Below are positions 34,863-42,929 of a DNA stretch of 64,000 bases, one piece after another. Origin of the DNA: Rhodococcus antarcticus. GTDB taxonomy: Bacteria > Actinomycetota > Actinomycetes > Mycobacteriales > Mycobacteriaceae. The position numbers were made by a program, and so were the translations under genes. Under the pieces are notes generated by a model. It was not told the DNA's origin and did no database searches. It worked only from the letters and a program-made list of their open reading frames with translations. Location: NCBI RefSeq assembly GCF_026153295.1, contig NZ_CP110615.1, positions 124,001 through 188,000 on the forward strand, written 5' to 3'. How positions within the stretch are numbered: position 1 is the stretch's first letter; the number at the start of each line of letters is the position of its first letter.

Positions 34863-35951
34863 ATGACCGACGACCAGCGCCTCCCCGGCACCTCCTACGC
34901 GGACGCCGGGGTGGACATCGCCGCCGGAGAGCGCGCGGTGGAGCTGTTCGCGCCGTGGGCGCGCAAGGCCAGCCGGCCCGAGGTGATGGGCGGTCTCGGG
35001 GGGTTCGCCGGACTGTTCAAGCTGAAGACCGACCGCTGGCGCGAGCCCGTCCTGGCCGCGTCCACGGACGGCGTGGGCACCAAGATCGCCGTCGCGCAGG
35101 CCATGGACAAGCACGACACCGTCGGCCTGGACCTCGTCGCCATGGTCGTCGACGACCTCGTGGTGTGCGGGGCCGAGCCGCTGTTCCTGCAGGACTACAT
35201 CGCAGTGGGCCGGGTGGTCCCCGAGCGGGTGGCCGAGATCGTCGGGGGCATCGCGCAGGGTTGCGTGCTGGCCGGCTGCGCCCTGCTCGGTGGCGAGACC
35301 GCGGAGCACCCGGGGCTGATGGCCGATGGTGCCTACGACCTCTCGGCCACCGGTGTCGGCGTGGTGGAGGCGGACGACGTGCTCGGACCCGAGCGGGTGC
35401 GCCCGGGCGACGTGGTGCTCGCCATGGAGGCCTCCGGGCTGCACTCCAACGGGTACTCCCTCGCCCGCCGCGTGCTGCTCGACATCGCCCGCATGTCGCT
35501 GGGGGGCCAGGTCGAGGAGTTCGGCCGCACGCTGGGAGAGGAGCTCCTGGAGCCCACCCGCATCTACGCCAAGGACTGCCTGGCCCTGGTCGCCGAGACC
35601 GAGGTGCGCACCTTCTGCCACGTCACCGGAGGTGGCCTCGCCGCGAACCTGGCGCGGGTGCTGCCCGCCGGGGTCGTCGCCCGGCTGGACCGCGGCACCT
35701 GGAGCCCGGCGCCGGTGTTCGGGCTGATCGCCCAGCGTGGTCGCGTCGACCGGGCCGAGATGGAGCAGACGTTCAACATGGGTGTCGGCATGGTCGCCGT
35801 GGTCGGGCCCGAGGACGTCGACCGGGCACTGGCCGTGCTCACCGCCCGGCACGTCCGCTCCTGGGTGCTGGGCACCGTCGAGAAGGCCGACGGGGTGGAG
35901 CAGTCCGCCGCCGAGCGGGTCCGCGTGGTGGGTGAGCACCCCCGCTTCTGA
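34863..35951 (+). CDS. purM: Phosphoribosylformylglycinamidine cyclo-ligase (AIR synthase)
   Basis: Predicted 362-aa enzyme closing the imidazole ring of FGAM to AIR with ATP. SYADAGVDIAAGERAVELF opens the fold. ASTDGVGTKIAVA (about 62-74), GGETAEHPGLM (about 144-154) and CHVTGGGLAANLARV (about 252) are typical. ATG start; a 165-bp spacer separates it from the acyl-CoA dehydrogenase gene. It is not joined to purF here, which lies 2.2 kb upstream past the TetR/ACAD pair. Confidence 0.95.
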   Translation: MTDDQRLPGTSYADAGVDIAAGERAVELFAPWARKASRPEVMGGLGGFAGLFKLKTDRWREPVLAASTDGVGTKIAVAQAMDKHDTVGLDLVAMVVDDLVVCGAEPLFLQDYIAVGRVVPERVAEIVGGIAQGCVLAGCALLGGETAEHPGLMADGAYDLSATGVGVVEADDVLGPERVRPGDVVLAMEASGLHSNGYSLARRVLLDIARMSLGGQVEEFGRTLGEELLEPTRIYAKDCLALVAETEVRTFCHVTGGGLAANLARVLPAGVVARLDRGTWSPAPVFGLIAQRGRVDRAEMEQTFNMGVGMVAVVGPEDVDRALAVLTARHVRSWVLGTVEKADGVEQSAAERVRVVGEHPRF

Positions 35952-36004
35952 GCAACCGGTCACCCCGGGGAAGGGCCTCCGCCCGTGCGGTGTTGACCCG
36001 ACAC

Positions 36005-37090
36005 GTGACTGAACCCGACTCCACGACCCCCCTGCTCGCCACCCCGTTCACGGTGCGCGGCGTCACCCTGCCCAACCGCATCGTGGTCAGCCCCATGTGC
36101 CAGTACAGCTCCACCGACGGACTGCCGAACGCCTGGCACCTCGTGCACCTGGGCTCCCGGGCCGTCGGTGGGGCCGGCCTGGTCCTCACCGAGGCCGCCG
36201 CGGTCAGTCCCGAGGGTCGCATCACCCCCCAGGACGCGGGGATCTGGAACGACGACCAGGTGCAGGCCTGGAAGCCCGTCGTGGAGTTCGTCCGCGCCCA
36301 GGGGTCGGTGGCGGGCGTGCAGCTCGCCCACGCCGGCTTCAAGGCCTCCACCCACCGGCCGTGGGACACCGAGCACGGTGCCCTGCCCGCCAGCGAGGGC
36401 GGCTGGCCCGTGGTGGGGCCCACCGAGGATCCCTTCAGCAGCAGCTATCCCGTGCCCCGGCAGCTCGACGAGGTGGGCATCAGCCGGGTGGTCGACGACT
36501 TCGCCGCGGCGGCCCGTCGTGCCCTCGAGGCGGGCTTCCAGGTGGTGGAGGTCCACGCCGCGCACGGCTACCTGCTGCACGAGTTCCTCTCCCCGCTGAG
36601 CAACACCCGGACCGATGTCTGGGGCGGCAGCCGGGAAAACCGGATGCGGTTGGTCCTCGAGGTCACCCGCGCCGTGCGGGAGGCGGTGGGGGAGGACGTG
36701 CCCGTGCTGGTGCGCATCTCCGCCACCGACTGGACCGAGGGGGGGTGGAACGGCGAGGACAGCGTGGCGCTGGCCGCCGAGCTGAAGGCGGCGGGTGCCG
36801 ACCTCGTGGACTGCTCCACCGGTGGCGTGGTGCCCCGGGCGGAGATCCCCGTCGGACCCGGCTACCAGGTCCCCTTCGCCGAGCAGGTCCGGACGCAGAC
36901 CGGTCTTCCCACCGGGGCCGTCGGGATGATCACCGGTGCCGCGCAGGCCGAGGCCGTCCTGCAGGAGGGCCAGGCCGACGTGGTGCTGCTGGCCCGCGAG
37001 CTGCTCCGCGACCCGTACTGGCCCAACCGGGCGATCGCCGAGCTCCAGGGTGCGGCCCCGTGGCCGGCCCAGTACGAGCGAGCCTTCTGA
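36005..37090 (+). CDS. NADH:flavin oxidoreductase, old yellow enzyme (YqjM-like)
   Basis: Predicted 361-aa FMN-dependent ene-reductase. The N-terminal VTLPNRIVVSPMCQYSSTDG with Cys in SPMCQYS is characteristic of the thermophilic-like/YqjM class. VQLAHAGFKAS, VEVHAAHGYLLHEFLSPLSN (catalytic His pair) and VGMITGAAQAE are present. It reduces activated C=C bonds with NAD(P)H; the natural substrate is unknown. GTG start 53 bp after purM, possibly in the same transcript. A strong hairpin follows. Confidence 0.9.
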   Translation: MTEPDSTTPLLATPFTVRGVTLPNRIVVSPMCQYSSTDGLPNAWHLVHLGSRAVGGAGLVLTEAAAVSPEGRITPQDAGIWNDDQVQAWKPVVEFVRAQGSVAGVQLAHAGFKASTHRPWDTEHGALPASEGGWPVVGPTEDPFSSSYPVPRQLDEVGISRVVDDFAAAARRALEAGFQVVEVHAAHGYLLHEFLSPLSNTRTDVWGGSRENRMRLVLEVTRAVREAVGEDVPVLVRISATDWTEGGWNGEDSVALAAELKAAGADLVDCSTGGVVPRAEIPVGPGYQVPFAEQVRTQTGLPTGAVGMITGAAQAEAVLQEGQADVVLLARELLRDPYWPNRAIAELQGAAPWPAQYERAF

Positions 37091-37127
37091 CCTGGGGCGA
37101 CGGTGCTCCCGTGCGGGAGGACGACGA

Positions 37128-37166
37128 GGGCCCGCCGCGCCCAGGGGGGTGGAGCGCGGCGGGCCC
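37128..37166. terminator. Hairpin terminator between converging genes
   Basis: A perfect 13-bp stem (GGGCCCGCCGCGC with GCGCGGCGGGCCC) and 13-nt loop, between the old yellow enzyme gene and the minus-strand DUF3073 gene. It could act in both directions. Confidence 0.8.
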
Positions 37167-37237
37167 GGCCAGTGTGACACGGTCGACGTCGGCAAGTTGA
37201 TCGGTCGCCCGGATGGCCGAAGCCGCCCGGGCGTCGA

Positions 37238-37447
37238 TCAGTAGCGACGCTCGGTGTCGTCGTCCTCGTCCCAGGGGCTGCGCGGCTCCTCGGTGCGGGG
37301 CTCGCTGCGCGCCGCGTCCGTCCGGGGTGCTCCCGTCGGGTGACCCGAGAGCTCTCGCTGCAGGGTGTCGAAATCGGTGGAGGGGGAGCTGTACTTGAGC
37401 TCCCGTGCAACCTTGGTCTGCTTCGCCTTAGCCCGGCCGCGGCCCAT
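37238..37447 (-). CDS. DUF3073 small conserved protein
   Basis: Predicted 69-aa cytoplasmic protein. The N-terminal MGRGRAKAKQTKVARELKYS is the hallmark of actinobacterial DUF3073 (Rv0810c in M. tuberculosis). A SPSTDFDTLQRELSG segment follows, then an acidic tail (PWDEDDDTERRY). The start is basic and the end acidic, suggesting nucleic-acid or protein contacts. Function unknown. Next to purM in many Actinobacteria. Confidence 0.9.
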   Translation of the reverse strand: MGRGRAKAKQTKVARELKYSSPSTDFDTLQRELSGHPTGAPRTDAARSEPRTEEPRSPWDEDDDTERRY

Positions 37448-37603
37448 AGGACCCCCTCGTACGTGACGGGGCGGCCAGGGGAGTCGGCGGCCCCGTTCGA
37501 GTGTGTGTTCTTCCTTTCGCCACAGTACCGCGCGATCCCACCCGCCGCTGACACGTGGCCGGGAGCACCGGCCGGGTGCCGCCGGGCGTGTGATGATCGG
37601 CCG

Positions 37604-38467
37604 GTGCTGCCTCCCACGCCGGCGCAGGGACCGCTCCCGGCCGTGGCCCACCTGCGGGTCTACGAACCGTTGTCCCAGGTGGCGGAGCCGCGCCGGTCCG
37701 AGCTGATCCGCGCGGTGTCCCGGCCCCGGCTCGGCGTGGTCGCCGCCCTGCGGGCCGAGCAGGTGGGCAGCGTGCGGGCCGGGCGCACCGGTGCCCTTCC
37801 CACCGGGGACACCACGGTGCTCACCCTGGAGCCGGCCGACGTCCCCGGCGGTGCCCACCGGGTGGTCGGCCCCGGGACCCTGGTCTGTCCGTGGGACACC
37901 GGACGTCGCAGCGCCGCGGCCGTCGTCGGGGCCGCGGCGCGCCTGCCGGGGATCCTCGCCGAGGCCGCGGGGCTGGACGGAGAGGCGGTGCGGCGGGCCC
38001 GGCAGGTGCTGGCGACGGGTGGACCGGGGCCGGTGCACGTGCTGTCCAGCACGTGGGCCGTCCCGCTGGCCTGGTTCGCGCTGGTCGACCCGGCCGACGT
38101 GCGGGTGATCACCGACGACGGGCTGCGCCGACCGGTGTGGCGCGCACCGGCCGACGACGTGCGGGTGCGTGCCGGTCGGGTGCTGCGCACGGTCACCGAG
38201 CACCTGGGAGAGGTGGCGTCGGTGGTCGCGCTGGCGGACGTGCTGCGGTGGATCGGCAGATTCCCCCACGGCAGCGCGGTCGAGCTGGACTACGCAGGGC
38301 TGGGTGCACTGCTCGACGATTCCGCCGTGGCCGAGGACACCGGCTGCGCCGCGGTGCACGCGGTGGTGCGCCAGCTCGAGCGGGGCGACGGTCACCTCGT
38401 GGCCGCGACCCTGGCCCCGGTGACCGCGTTCTGGGCGCGGGTGCGTGCCGGTGAGCACGCGAGCTGA
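37604..38467 (+). CDS. Conserved hypothetical protein, 287 aa
   Basis: Predicted 287-aa soluble protein without signal peptide or membrane helix. It begins LPAVAHLRVYEPLSQVAEPR, with later segments VCPWDTGRRSAAAV (about 92) and VHVLSSTWAVPLAWFALVDP (about 145). I do not recognise a catalytic motif. Codon use is strongly coding. The GTG at 37604 is the first plausible start after the divergent DUF3073 promoter region. Neighbours (DUF3073, asparaginase, rsiG) recur with similar proteins in Actinobacteria, but I cannot assign a role. Confidence 0.7.
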   Translation: MLPPTPAQGPLPAVAHLRVYEPLSQVAEPRRSELIRAVSRPRLGVVAALRAEQVGSVRAGRTGALPTGDTTVLTLEPADVPGGAHRVVGPGTLVCPWDTGRRSAAAVVGAAARLPGILAEAAGLDGEAVRRARQVLATGGPGPVHVLSSTWAVPLAWFALVDPADVRVITDDGLRRPVWRAPADDVRVRAGRVLRTVTEHLGEVASVVALADVLRWIGRFPHGSAVELDYAGLGALLDDSAVAEDTGCAAVHAVVRQLERGDGHLVAATLAPVTAFWARVRAGEHAS

Positions 38468-38481
38468 CCGGGCCGGACCGA

Positions 38482-39441
38482 TCAGGGCTGGAGCAACCCG
38501 GGCAGCAGCCGGGCCGAGCCCACGCGGAGCCCACCGCCGAGCAGCGGCTCCTCGGCCAAGGAGGCCAGGGCGTCGGAGTCCGGCACCCCGAGGTGGCGCA
38601 GCACGCCCACGGTGACCGGCCCCCGGGCCCGGCCCGCGCCGTCGTCGATCTTCACCGCGAACGCACGACCGTCGGGCAGCGCACCGGCGTGCACGCCCTC
38701 GGCCCCGGCCTTGCAGAGCAGGCCCGGCACGGCCGCCATGAGCAGCAGGTCCTCGCGACCGGTTCCGGAGACCAGGAACGGGTGGGCCCGCACGGCGTCG
38801 GCCACGCGGCGCTCGGGGCTGCCGGCGGGTGCGGTGACGATGCGGGCGAACGCCGTGGCCAGGCCGGTGAGCGAGAGGGCGAAGATCGGTGCGCCGCAGC
38901 CGTCCACGCCGACGGCGTCCACCGCCTCGCCGGCCAGCTCGGCCACGGTGCTCACCGCGGACTGCTGCAGCGGGTGGGCCGGGTCGAGGTAGTCCGGCAG
39001 CGACCAGCCGTTCGCCGCGCACGTCGACACCATCGCCGAGTGCTTGCCGGAGCAGTTCATGTACACCCGCCGGCGTCCACCGCCCGCGGCCAGCAGCGCC
39101 TCGCGGGTCGGCTCGTCCCCGGGCAGGTCGGCGGGGCAGCGCAGGTCGTCCTCGGTGAGCCCGGCCTCGGCGAGCAGCCGCAGGGCTCCCTCGACGTGGG
39201 CGGCCTCGCCGGAGTGCGAGGCCGAGGAGAGCGCGAGCTGGGTGGTGTCGCGCGGGGCGAACCCGCTGCGCAGCATGGCAACCGCCTGCATCGGCTTGTT
39301 CGACGAGCGCGGGAAGACCGGGGTGCGCACGTCGCCCAGGGCCAGGTCGACGGATCCGTCGGCCGCGAGCACCACCAGCGAGCCCCGGTGCACGCCCTCG
39401 CGGAACCCGGACCGGACGACCTCGACCAGCTCGACGCTCAC
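38482..39441 (-). CDS. Asparaginase, bacterial type II-like (PF06089 family)
   Basis: Predicted 319-aa amidohydrolase of the actinobacterial/rhizobial asparaginase family, distinct from the classic E. coli enzymes. Signatures are VFPRSSNKPMQAVAML (about 42-57), SASHSGEAAHVEG (about 73-85), MNCSGKHSAM (about 127-136) and VDGCGAPIFALSL. It hydrolyses asparagine to aspartate and ammonia. GTG start overlaps the rsiG stop (GTGA), so the two are co-translated; the reason for linking it to an anti-sigma factor is unknown. Confidence 0.88.
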   Translation of the reverse strand: MSVELVEVVRSGFREGVHRGSLVVLAADGSVDLALGDVRTPVFPRSSNKPMQAVAMLRSGFAPRDTTQLALSSASHSGEAAHVEGALRLLAEAGLTEDDLRCPADLPGDEPTREALLAAGGGRRRVYMNCSGKHSAMVSTCAANGWSLPDYLDPAHPLQQSAVSTVAELAGEAVDAVGVDGCGAPIFALSLTGLATAFARIVTAPAGSPERRVADAVRAHPFLVSGTGREDLLLMAAVPGLLCKAGAEGVHAGALPDGRAFAVKIDDGAGRARGPVTVGVLRHLGVPDSDALASLAEEPLLGGGLRVGSARLLPGLLQP

Positions 39442-40019
39442 GGCCGAACCCCTCGGGCGGTCCCGGGGTGGGCCCGCTCGGCGGCGAGCAGCCCGTCCAC
39501 GGAGGCATCACCCTCCCGGTAGCGGCGGCCGATCTCGGCGTTGCAGGTGTCCATGACGAGCTGGACCTGGTGGCGCCGGTCGCTCACCGAGGCCTCCTCC
39601 TCGCGGTAGGAGGTGAGGGCGGCGTCGAGGGCACGGTCGTCGAGCGACGTGACGTCGGAGAGCTGGGGATCGCCCGCCAGCGCCTCGGCGGCCCGGCGGT
39701 GCTCGCCCGTGCGGGACGGGTTCACGGTCTGGAAGCGGCCGGAGCCGTGGGCGGCGGCGACCACACCGACGCCGAGGATCGTGGGCAGCTCGTCGACCGT
39801 GGTGCCGGGCTCGCCGCCGCGGTGGCGCAGCTCGGCCCGGACGAGGTCCATCCGGCCCTGCAGCAGCCGCCGGAGGTAGGACAGGTCCGTCTCCTCCTGG
39901 GCCGCGTCGTCGCGCCGGGAGCGGAGCTCGTCGAGCGGGAGGCCCTGCAGACCGTGCAGGAACGCGGGGTCGAGCACTCGGTCGATCCGGCGACGGCCGC
40001 CGTGACGCACCTCGATCAT
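39438..40019 (-). CDS. rsiG: RsiG/AmfC-like c-di-GMP-responsive anti-sigma factor
   Basis: Predicted 193-aa helical protein. The signature E(x3)S(x2)R(x3)Q(x3)D, which binds c-di-GMP in Streptomyces RsiG, occurs exactly twice: E43-S47-R50-Q54-D58 and E142-S146-R149-Q153-D157. Two copies in one chain is the arrangement of Streptomyces RsiG, which binds sigma WhiG when loaded with c-di-GMP. Older annotations call it aerial mycelium formation protein AmfC. The ATG follows GGATGAGGAG. It overlaps asparaginase. No WhiG-like sigma gene is in the window, so its partner here is unknown. Confidence 0.88.
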   Translation of the reverse strand: MIEVRHGGRRRIDRVLDPAFLHGLQGLPLDELRSRRDDAAQEETDLSYLRRLLQGRMDLVRAELRHRGGEPGTTVDELPTILGVGVVAAAHGSGRFQTVNPSRTGEHRRAAEALAGDPQLSDVTSLDDRALDAALTSYREEEASVSDRRHQVQLVMDTCNAEIGRRYREGDASVDGLLAAERAHPGTARGVRP

Positions 40020-40129
40020 CTCCTCATCCTGTCCTCCCGCTGCTGAACAGGCAAAGGGGACGCGGCCCGTGCAACCTGGTCGAGGACCGTCGGGCTGCGA
40101 TTCTCACCGTCGGGCGGCCCGGGGCGTGC

Positions 40130-41218
40130 TCATCGACCGCGGAGCCGGTCCACCGCGGCCCTGCCGGCCTGCACGAGGTCCTCGGTCACCACCGAGTCCG
40201 GGTCGATGGCCGCCGCGCACGGACCGGCCACCAGCTCGGTCTCCACCGGCACCGAGCGCTTCACCAGCGCCAGCGCGATGGGTCCGAGCTCGAAGTGGTC
40301 CACGACCGTGCCGAGCCGGCCCACGGTCCGTCCACCGGCCGTGACGTCGTCACCGGGCTCGGGGCGCCCGTCCGCGGAGCCGTCCAGGTGCAGCAGCACC
40401 AGTCGCCGGGGGGGCTTGCCCAGGTTGTGCACCCGCGCGACCGTCTCCTGGCCGCGGTAGCAGCCCTTGTCCAGGTGCACCGCCCCGCCCTGCTCCACCC
40501 CGCCGATCCAGCCGACCTCGTGCGGGATGGTGCGGTCGTCGGTGTCCAGCCCCACGCGCGGACGCAGCGACTGCACGCGCAGCGCCTCGAAGGCCCAGGT
40601 GCCGGCCGGCCGGGCCCCCGCGGCGGTGAGCCGAGCCCACCAGGCGCCGAGCTGGTCCCGGGGCACGAGCAGGTCCGCGGCGTCGGCGGCGGGCCACGGC
40701 ATGCGGCGCACGAAGCCACCCCCGGGCAGCGCGGCCGCCCCGTACGTGGCCGCCGGGAGCTCGAGCACGTCCCGGGTCGACGGGCCGACGAGGCTCAGCA
40801 CGGCGAGCTCCTCGCCCGCGTCCCGTGGCTCGGCCTTCGCCCAGAACACCATCTTCTGCAGGAACGACAGCAGGGCGGCGCCACGGTCGGCCTCGGTGTC
40901 GATCCAGGTGGTCCCGCCGAGCTCGGTCAGCAGCAGGTGCTGCTCCACCCGGCCCTGCACGTCGAGCAGGAGGTTCTCCGCGCTCGCCCCGTCGGCCAGG
41001 GTGAGCAGGTGCTGGCTGGTCAGCGAGTGCAGCCAGCTCAGCCGGTCCTCGCCCCGGACCGCGAGCACGCTCCGGTGGCTGCGGTCGACCACGGCCACCC
41101 CCGTGGCGGCGGCGCGCTGCTCACCGAAGGGATCGCCCAGGTGCCAGGCCACTCCGGCGTCCGGGGTTCCGGGCGGGTTGGCGATGGCGCCGGGGGTGGT
41201 GAGCAGGGGGGAGGTCAC
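40130..41218 (-). CDS. ygfZ: Folate-binding protein YgfZ
   Basis: Predicted 362-aa tetrahydrofolate-binding protein of the glycine-cleavage T-protein fold, which aids Fe-S enzyme maturation and repair. The family signature KGCYRGQE with its Cys is at about 251-258 (C253). The N-terminal TGVAVVDRSHRSVLAVRG and LLLDVQGRVEQHLLL are typical. GTG start overlaps the stop of the fur-family gene (GTGA). It corresponds to Rv0811c. Confidence 0.92.
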   Translation of the reverse strand: MTSPLLTTPGAIANPPGTPDAGVAWHLGDPFGEQRAAATGVAVVDRSHRSVLAVRGEDRLSWLHSLTSQHLLTLADGASAENLLLDVQGRVEQHLLLTELGGTTWIDTEADRGAALLSFLQKMVFWAKAEPRDAGEELAVLSLVGPSTRDVLELPAATYGAAALPGGGFVRRMPWPAADAADLLVPRDQLGAWWARLTAAGARPAGTWAFEALRVQSLRPRVGLDTDDRTIPHEVGWIGGVEQGGAVHLDKGCYRGQETVARVHNLGKPPRRLVLLHLDGSADGRPEPGDDVTAGGRTVGRLGTVVDHFELGPIALALVKRSVPVETELVAGPCAAAIDPDSVVTEDLVQAGRAAVDRLRGR

Positions 41219-41691
41219 GGGTGGTCCTCTCGGTCGGGGGCGGCGGCGCACGCGGCGCACAGCCCGGACAGCGCCAGGTGGGCGGGGTCCAGGCGGAACC
41301 CGTGCCCGTCCTGCAGCGCCGAGGCCAGCGGCACCAGGAGCGCGGGGTCGATCTCGGTGACGCGCTCGCACCGGTGGCACACGAGGTGGACGTGCGGGTG
41401 CCCGTCGGCGGAGTAGGTGGGCGCGCCGTGGCCGAGGTGGGTGTGCCGGACGACGCCGATGTCCTCCAGCAGGTCGAGGGTGCGGTACACGGTGCTGATG
41501 TTGACCGCGGGGGCGGTGCGCTGCACGTGCGTGCACACGGACTCCGGGGTGGCGTGGCCCAGCGCGCGGACGGCGTCCAGCACCATCTGCCGCTGGGGTG
41601 TCATGCGCAGGCCCCGCTGGTGCAGGGTGCCGCGCAGCCCGGTCGAGGACGACGCGGTGGTGTCCGGGTGCGGAGCGTGATGGTCGGCCAC
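41215..41691 (-). CDS. Fur-family metalloregulator
   Basis: Predicted 158-aa repressor. The winged helix (about 25-90: RGLRMTPQRQMVLDAVRALG, then NISTVYRTLDLLEDIGVV) and the metal/dimer domain (HPHVHLVCHRCERVTEI, CAAC at the C-terminus) are clear. CxxC pairs form the structural zinc site. It lacks the His-rich HxH tail of FurA/Zur, so whether it senses iron, zinc or peroxide is unresolved. The GTG start is 22 bp from the divergent pabC-like gene, so the shared control region is very short. First gene of a coupled pair with ygfZ. Confidence 0.87.
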   Translation of the reverse strand: MADHHAPHPDTTASSSTGLRGTLHQRGLRMTPQRQMVLDAVRALGHATPESVCTHVQRTAPAVNISTVYRTLDLLEDIGVVRHTHLGHGAPTYSADGHPHVHLVCHRCERVTEIDPALLVPLASALQDGHGFRLDPAHLALSGLCAACAAAPDREDHP

Positions 41692-41713
41692 CCCTCGATC
41701 GTAGGCTGGTGGG

Positions 41714-42565
41714 GTGACGGTGCAGGTGCTGGTGACCCTCGACGGGACCGTGCGCGACCCGGAGGTGCCGCTGCTCGCCGCGGACGACCTCGCGGCCGTG
41801 CGCGGGGACGGGGTGTTCGAGACGCTGCTGGTGCGCGACGGGGTGGTCCGCGAGCAGGAGGCGCACCTCGCCCGGCTCGTGCGCTCCGCGCGGGCGCTCG
41901 AGCTCGGCGAGCCGGACCTCGACGCCTGGCGGGCGTGCATCGCCGTCGTCCGCGAGCGGTGGGCGTCGATCGGGGGAGGCCGCGAGGAGGACCTGGTGGT
42001 GCGGCTCGTGCTCAGCCGGGGCCGGGAGGGGACGGGCACCACCACCGCCTGGGCCACCGGCTCACCAGTATCGGAGACCGCGGTCCACCAGCGCGCCCAC
42101 GGGGTGTCGGTGCTGCGGCTGGAGCGCGGGTTCGCCAGCGACGTCGCCGAGCGGGCGCCGTGGCTGCTGCTGGGGGCGAAGACGCTCTCCTACGCGGTGA
42201 ACATGGCGGCGCTGCGCCACGCGGCCGAGCGCGGGGCCGATGACGTCGTCCACACCAGCGCCGACGGGTTCGTGCTCGAGGGGCCCACCTCCACGGTGGT
42301 GGTGGCCACCGGGCGCGCGCTGCGCACCCCGCCCGCCGACACCGGCATCCTGCCCGGCACCACGCAGCAGGCCCTGTTCCGCGCGGCCACGGTGGCAGGC
42401 TGGGACTGCCGGGTGGAGCCGGTGCGCGCCGACGAGCTGGAGGCGGCCGACGGGGTGTGGCTGCTGTCCAGCGTGCGGCTGCTGGCGCGGGTGCACACCC
42501 TCGACGGGACGCCGCTGCACACCGCGTCCGGGGTGCACGGGGAGCTCACCGCGCTGCTGGGGTGA
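41714..42565 (+). CDS. pabC: Aminodeoxychorismate lyase-like class IV PLP enzyme
   Basis: Predicted 283-aa fold-type IV PLP enzyme. RGDGVFETLLVRDG (about 30-43) opens the fold, the Schiff-base Lys is K156 in LLGAKTLSYAVNM, and the phosphate-binding TGILPGTT lies at about 211. It would release pyruvate from aminodeoxychorismate to give p-aminobenzoate for folate, which fits the folate-binding YgfZ next door, though D-amino-acid or branched-chain aminotransferases share the fold. GTG start. Matches the position of Rv0812. Confidence 0.85.
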   Translation: MTVQVLVTLDGTVRDPEVPLLAADDLAAVRGDGVFETLLVRDGVVREQEAHLARLVRSARALELGEPDLDAWRACIAVVRERWASIGGGREEDLVVRLVLSRGREGTGTTTAWATGSPVSETAVHQRAHGVSVLRLERGFASDVAERAPWLLLGAKTLSYAVNMAALRHAAERGADDVVHTSADGFVLEGPTSTVVVATGRALRTPPADTGILPGTTQQALFRAATVAGWDCRVEPVRADELEAADGVWLLSSVRLLARVHTLDGTPLHTASGVHGELTALLG

Positions 42566-42633
42566 ATTCCCGTTGCCGGGTGCGCGGTGCGGACGTAGCG
42601 TTCGACGTACACGAGAGAGGAGGTGGTCTGACG

Positions 42634-42672
42634 TTGATCAACACATGGACACGTGAGGTGGCTGCCCGCTAG
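42634..42672 (+). CDS. Candidate 12-codon ORF (LINTWTREVAAR) with strong ribosome site
   Basis: A TTG-started ORF of 12 codons, preceded by AGGAGGTGGT at 42618-42627 with 6 bases between, the best Shine-Dalgarno in this part of the window. It lies about 70 bp after the pabC-like stop. No plus-strand gene follows for 2.8 kb, so it is not an obvious attenuator leader. The peptide ends in the hydrophilic TREVAAR and is too short for domain analysis. It is proposed because of the ribosome site and needs comparative support. Confidence 0.4.
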   Translation: MINTWTREVAAR

Positions 42673-42832
42673 CCGCTCCGACCGGGTGTTCACCCCGCGC
42701 GAGCGGACGGCGAATCCCCGGCAGCTACCCGGCCCCCGAGCCCCTGGTCGCGTCTGGACCAGGCCCGCTGCACCTCGGTGCGGCGGGACCGCTCGGGGGT
42801 CGCACTGCGTCCGGCCGCGCGGGCGGCCGAAG

Positions 42833-42888
42833 GGTTCCACGTGGCCCGGGTCCGGCCGCGCGGGCGGCCGAAGGGTTCCACGTGGCCC
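42833..42888 (-). repeat. GGGCCACGTGGAACC repeat family, locus C (two 41-bp units, inverted)
   Basis: GGTTCCACGTGGCCC, the complement of the locus B core, occurs at 42833 and 42874, again exactly 41 bp apart. The linker (CCGGCCGCGCGGGCGGCCGA) differs from locus B and is itself palindromic. It lies in the 365-bp gap between the pabC-like gene and the minus-strand nitrobindin gene. Apart from the 12-codon ORF, nothing else is seen in the gap. Confidence 0.92.
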
Positions 42889-42929
42889 GGGTCCGGCCGC
42901 CGGGGCGCAGCCGGGGCGCCGGCAGTGGT

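Noticed and set aside
42618-42672. Transcription attenuator leader for a downstream biosynthetic gene
   Set aside because: No plus-strand gene follows within 2.8 kb and the peptide lacks runs of one amino acid.
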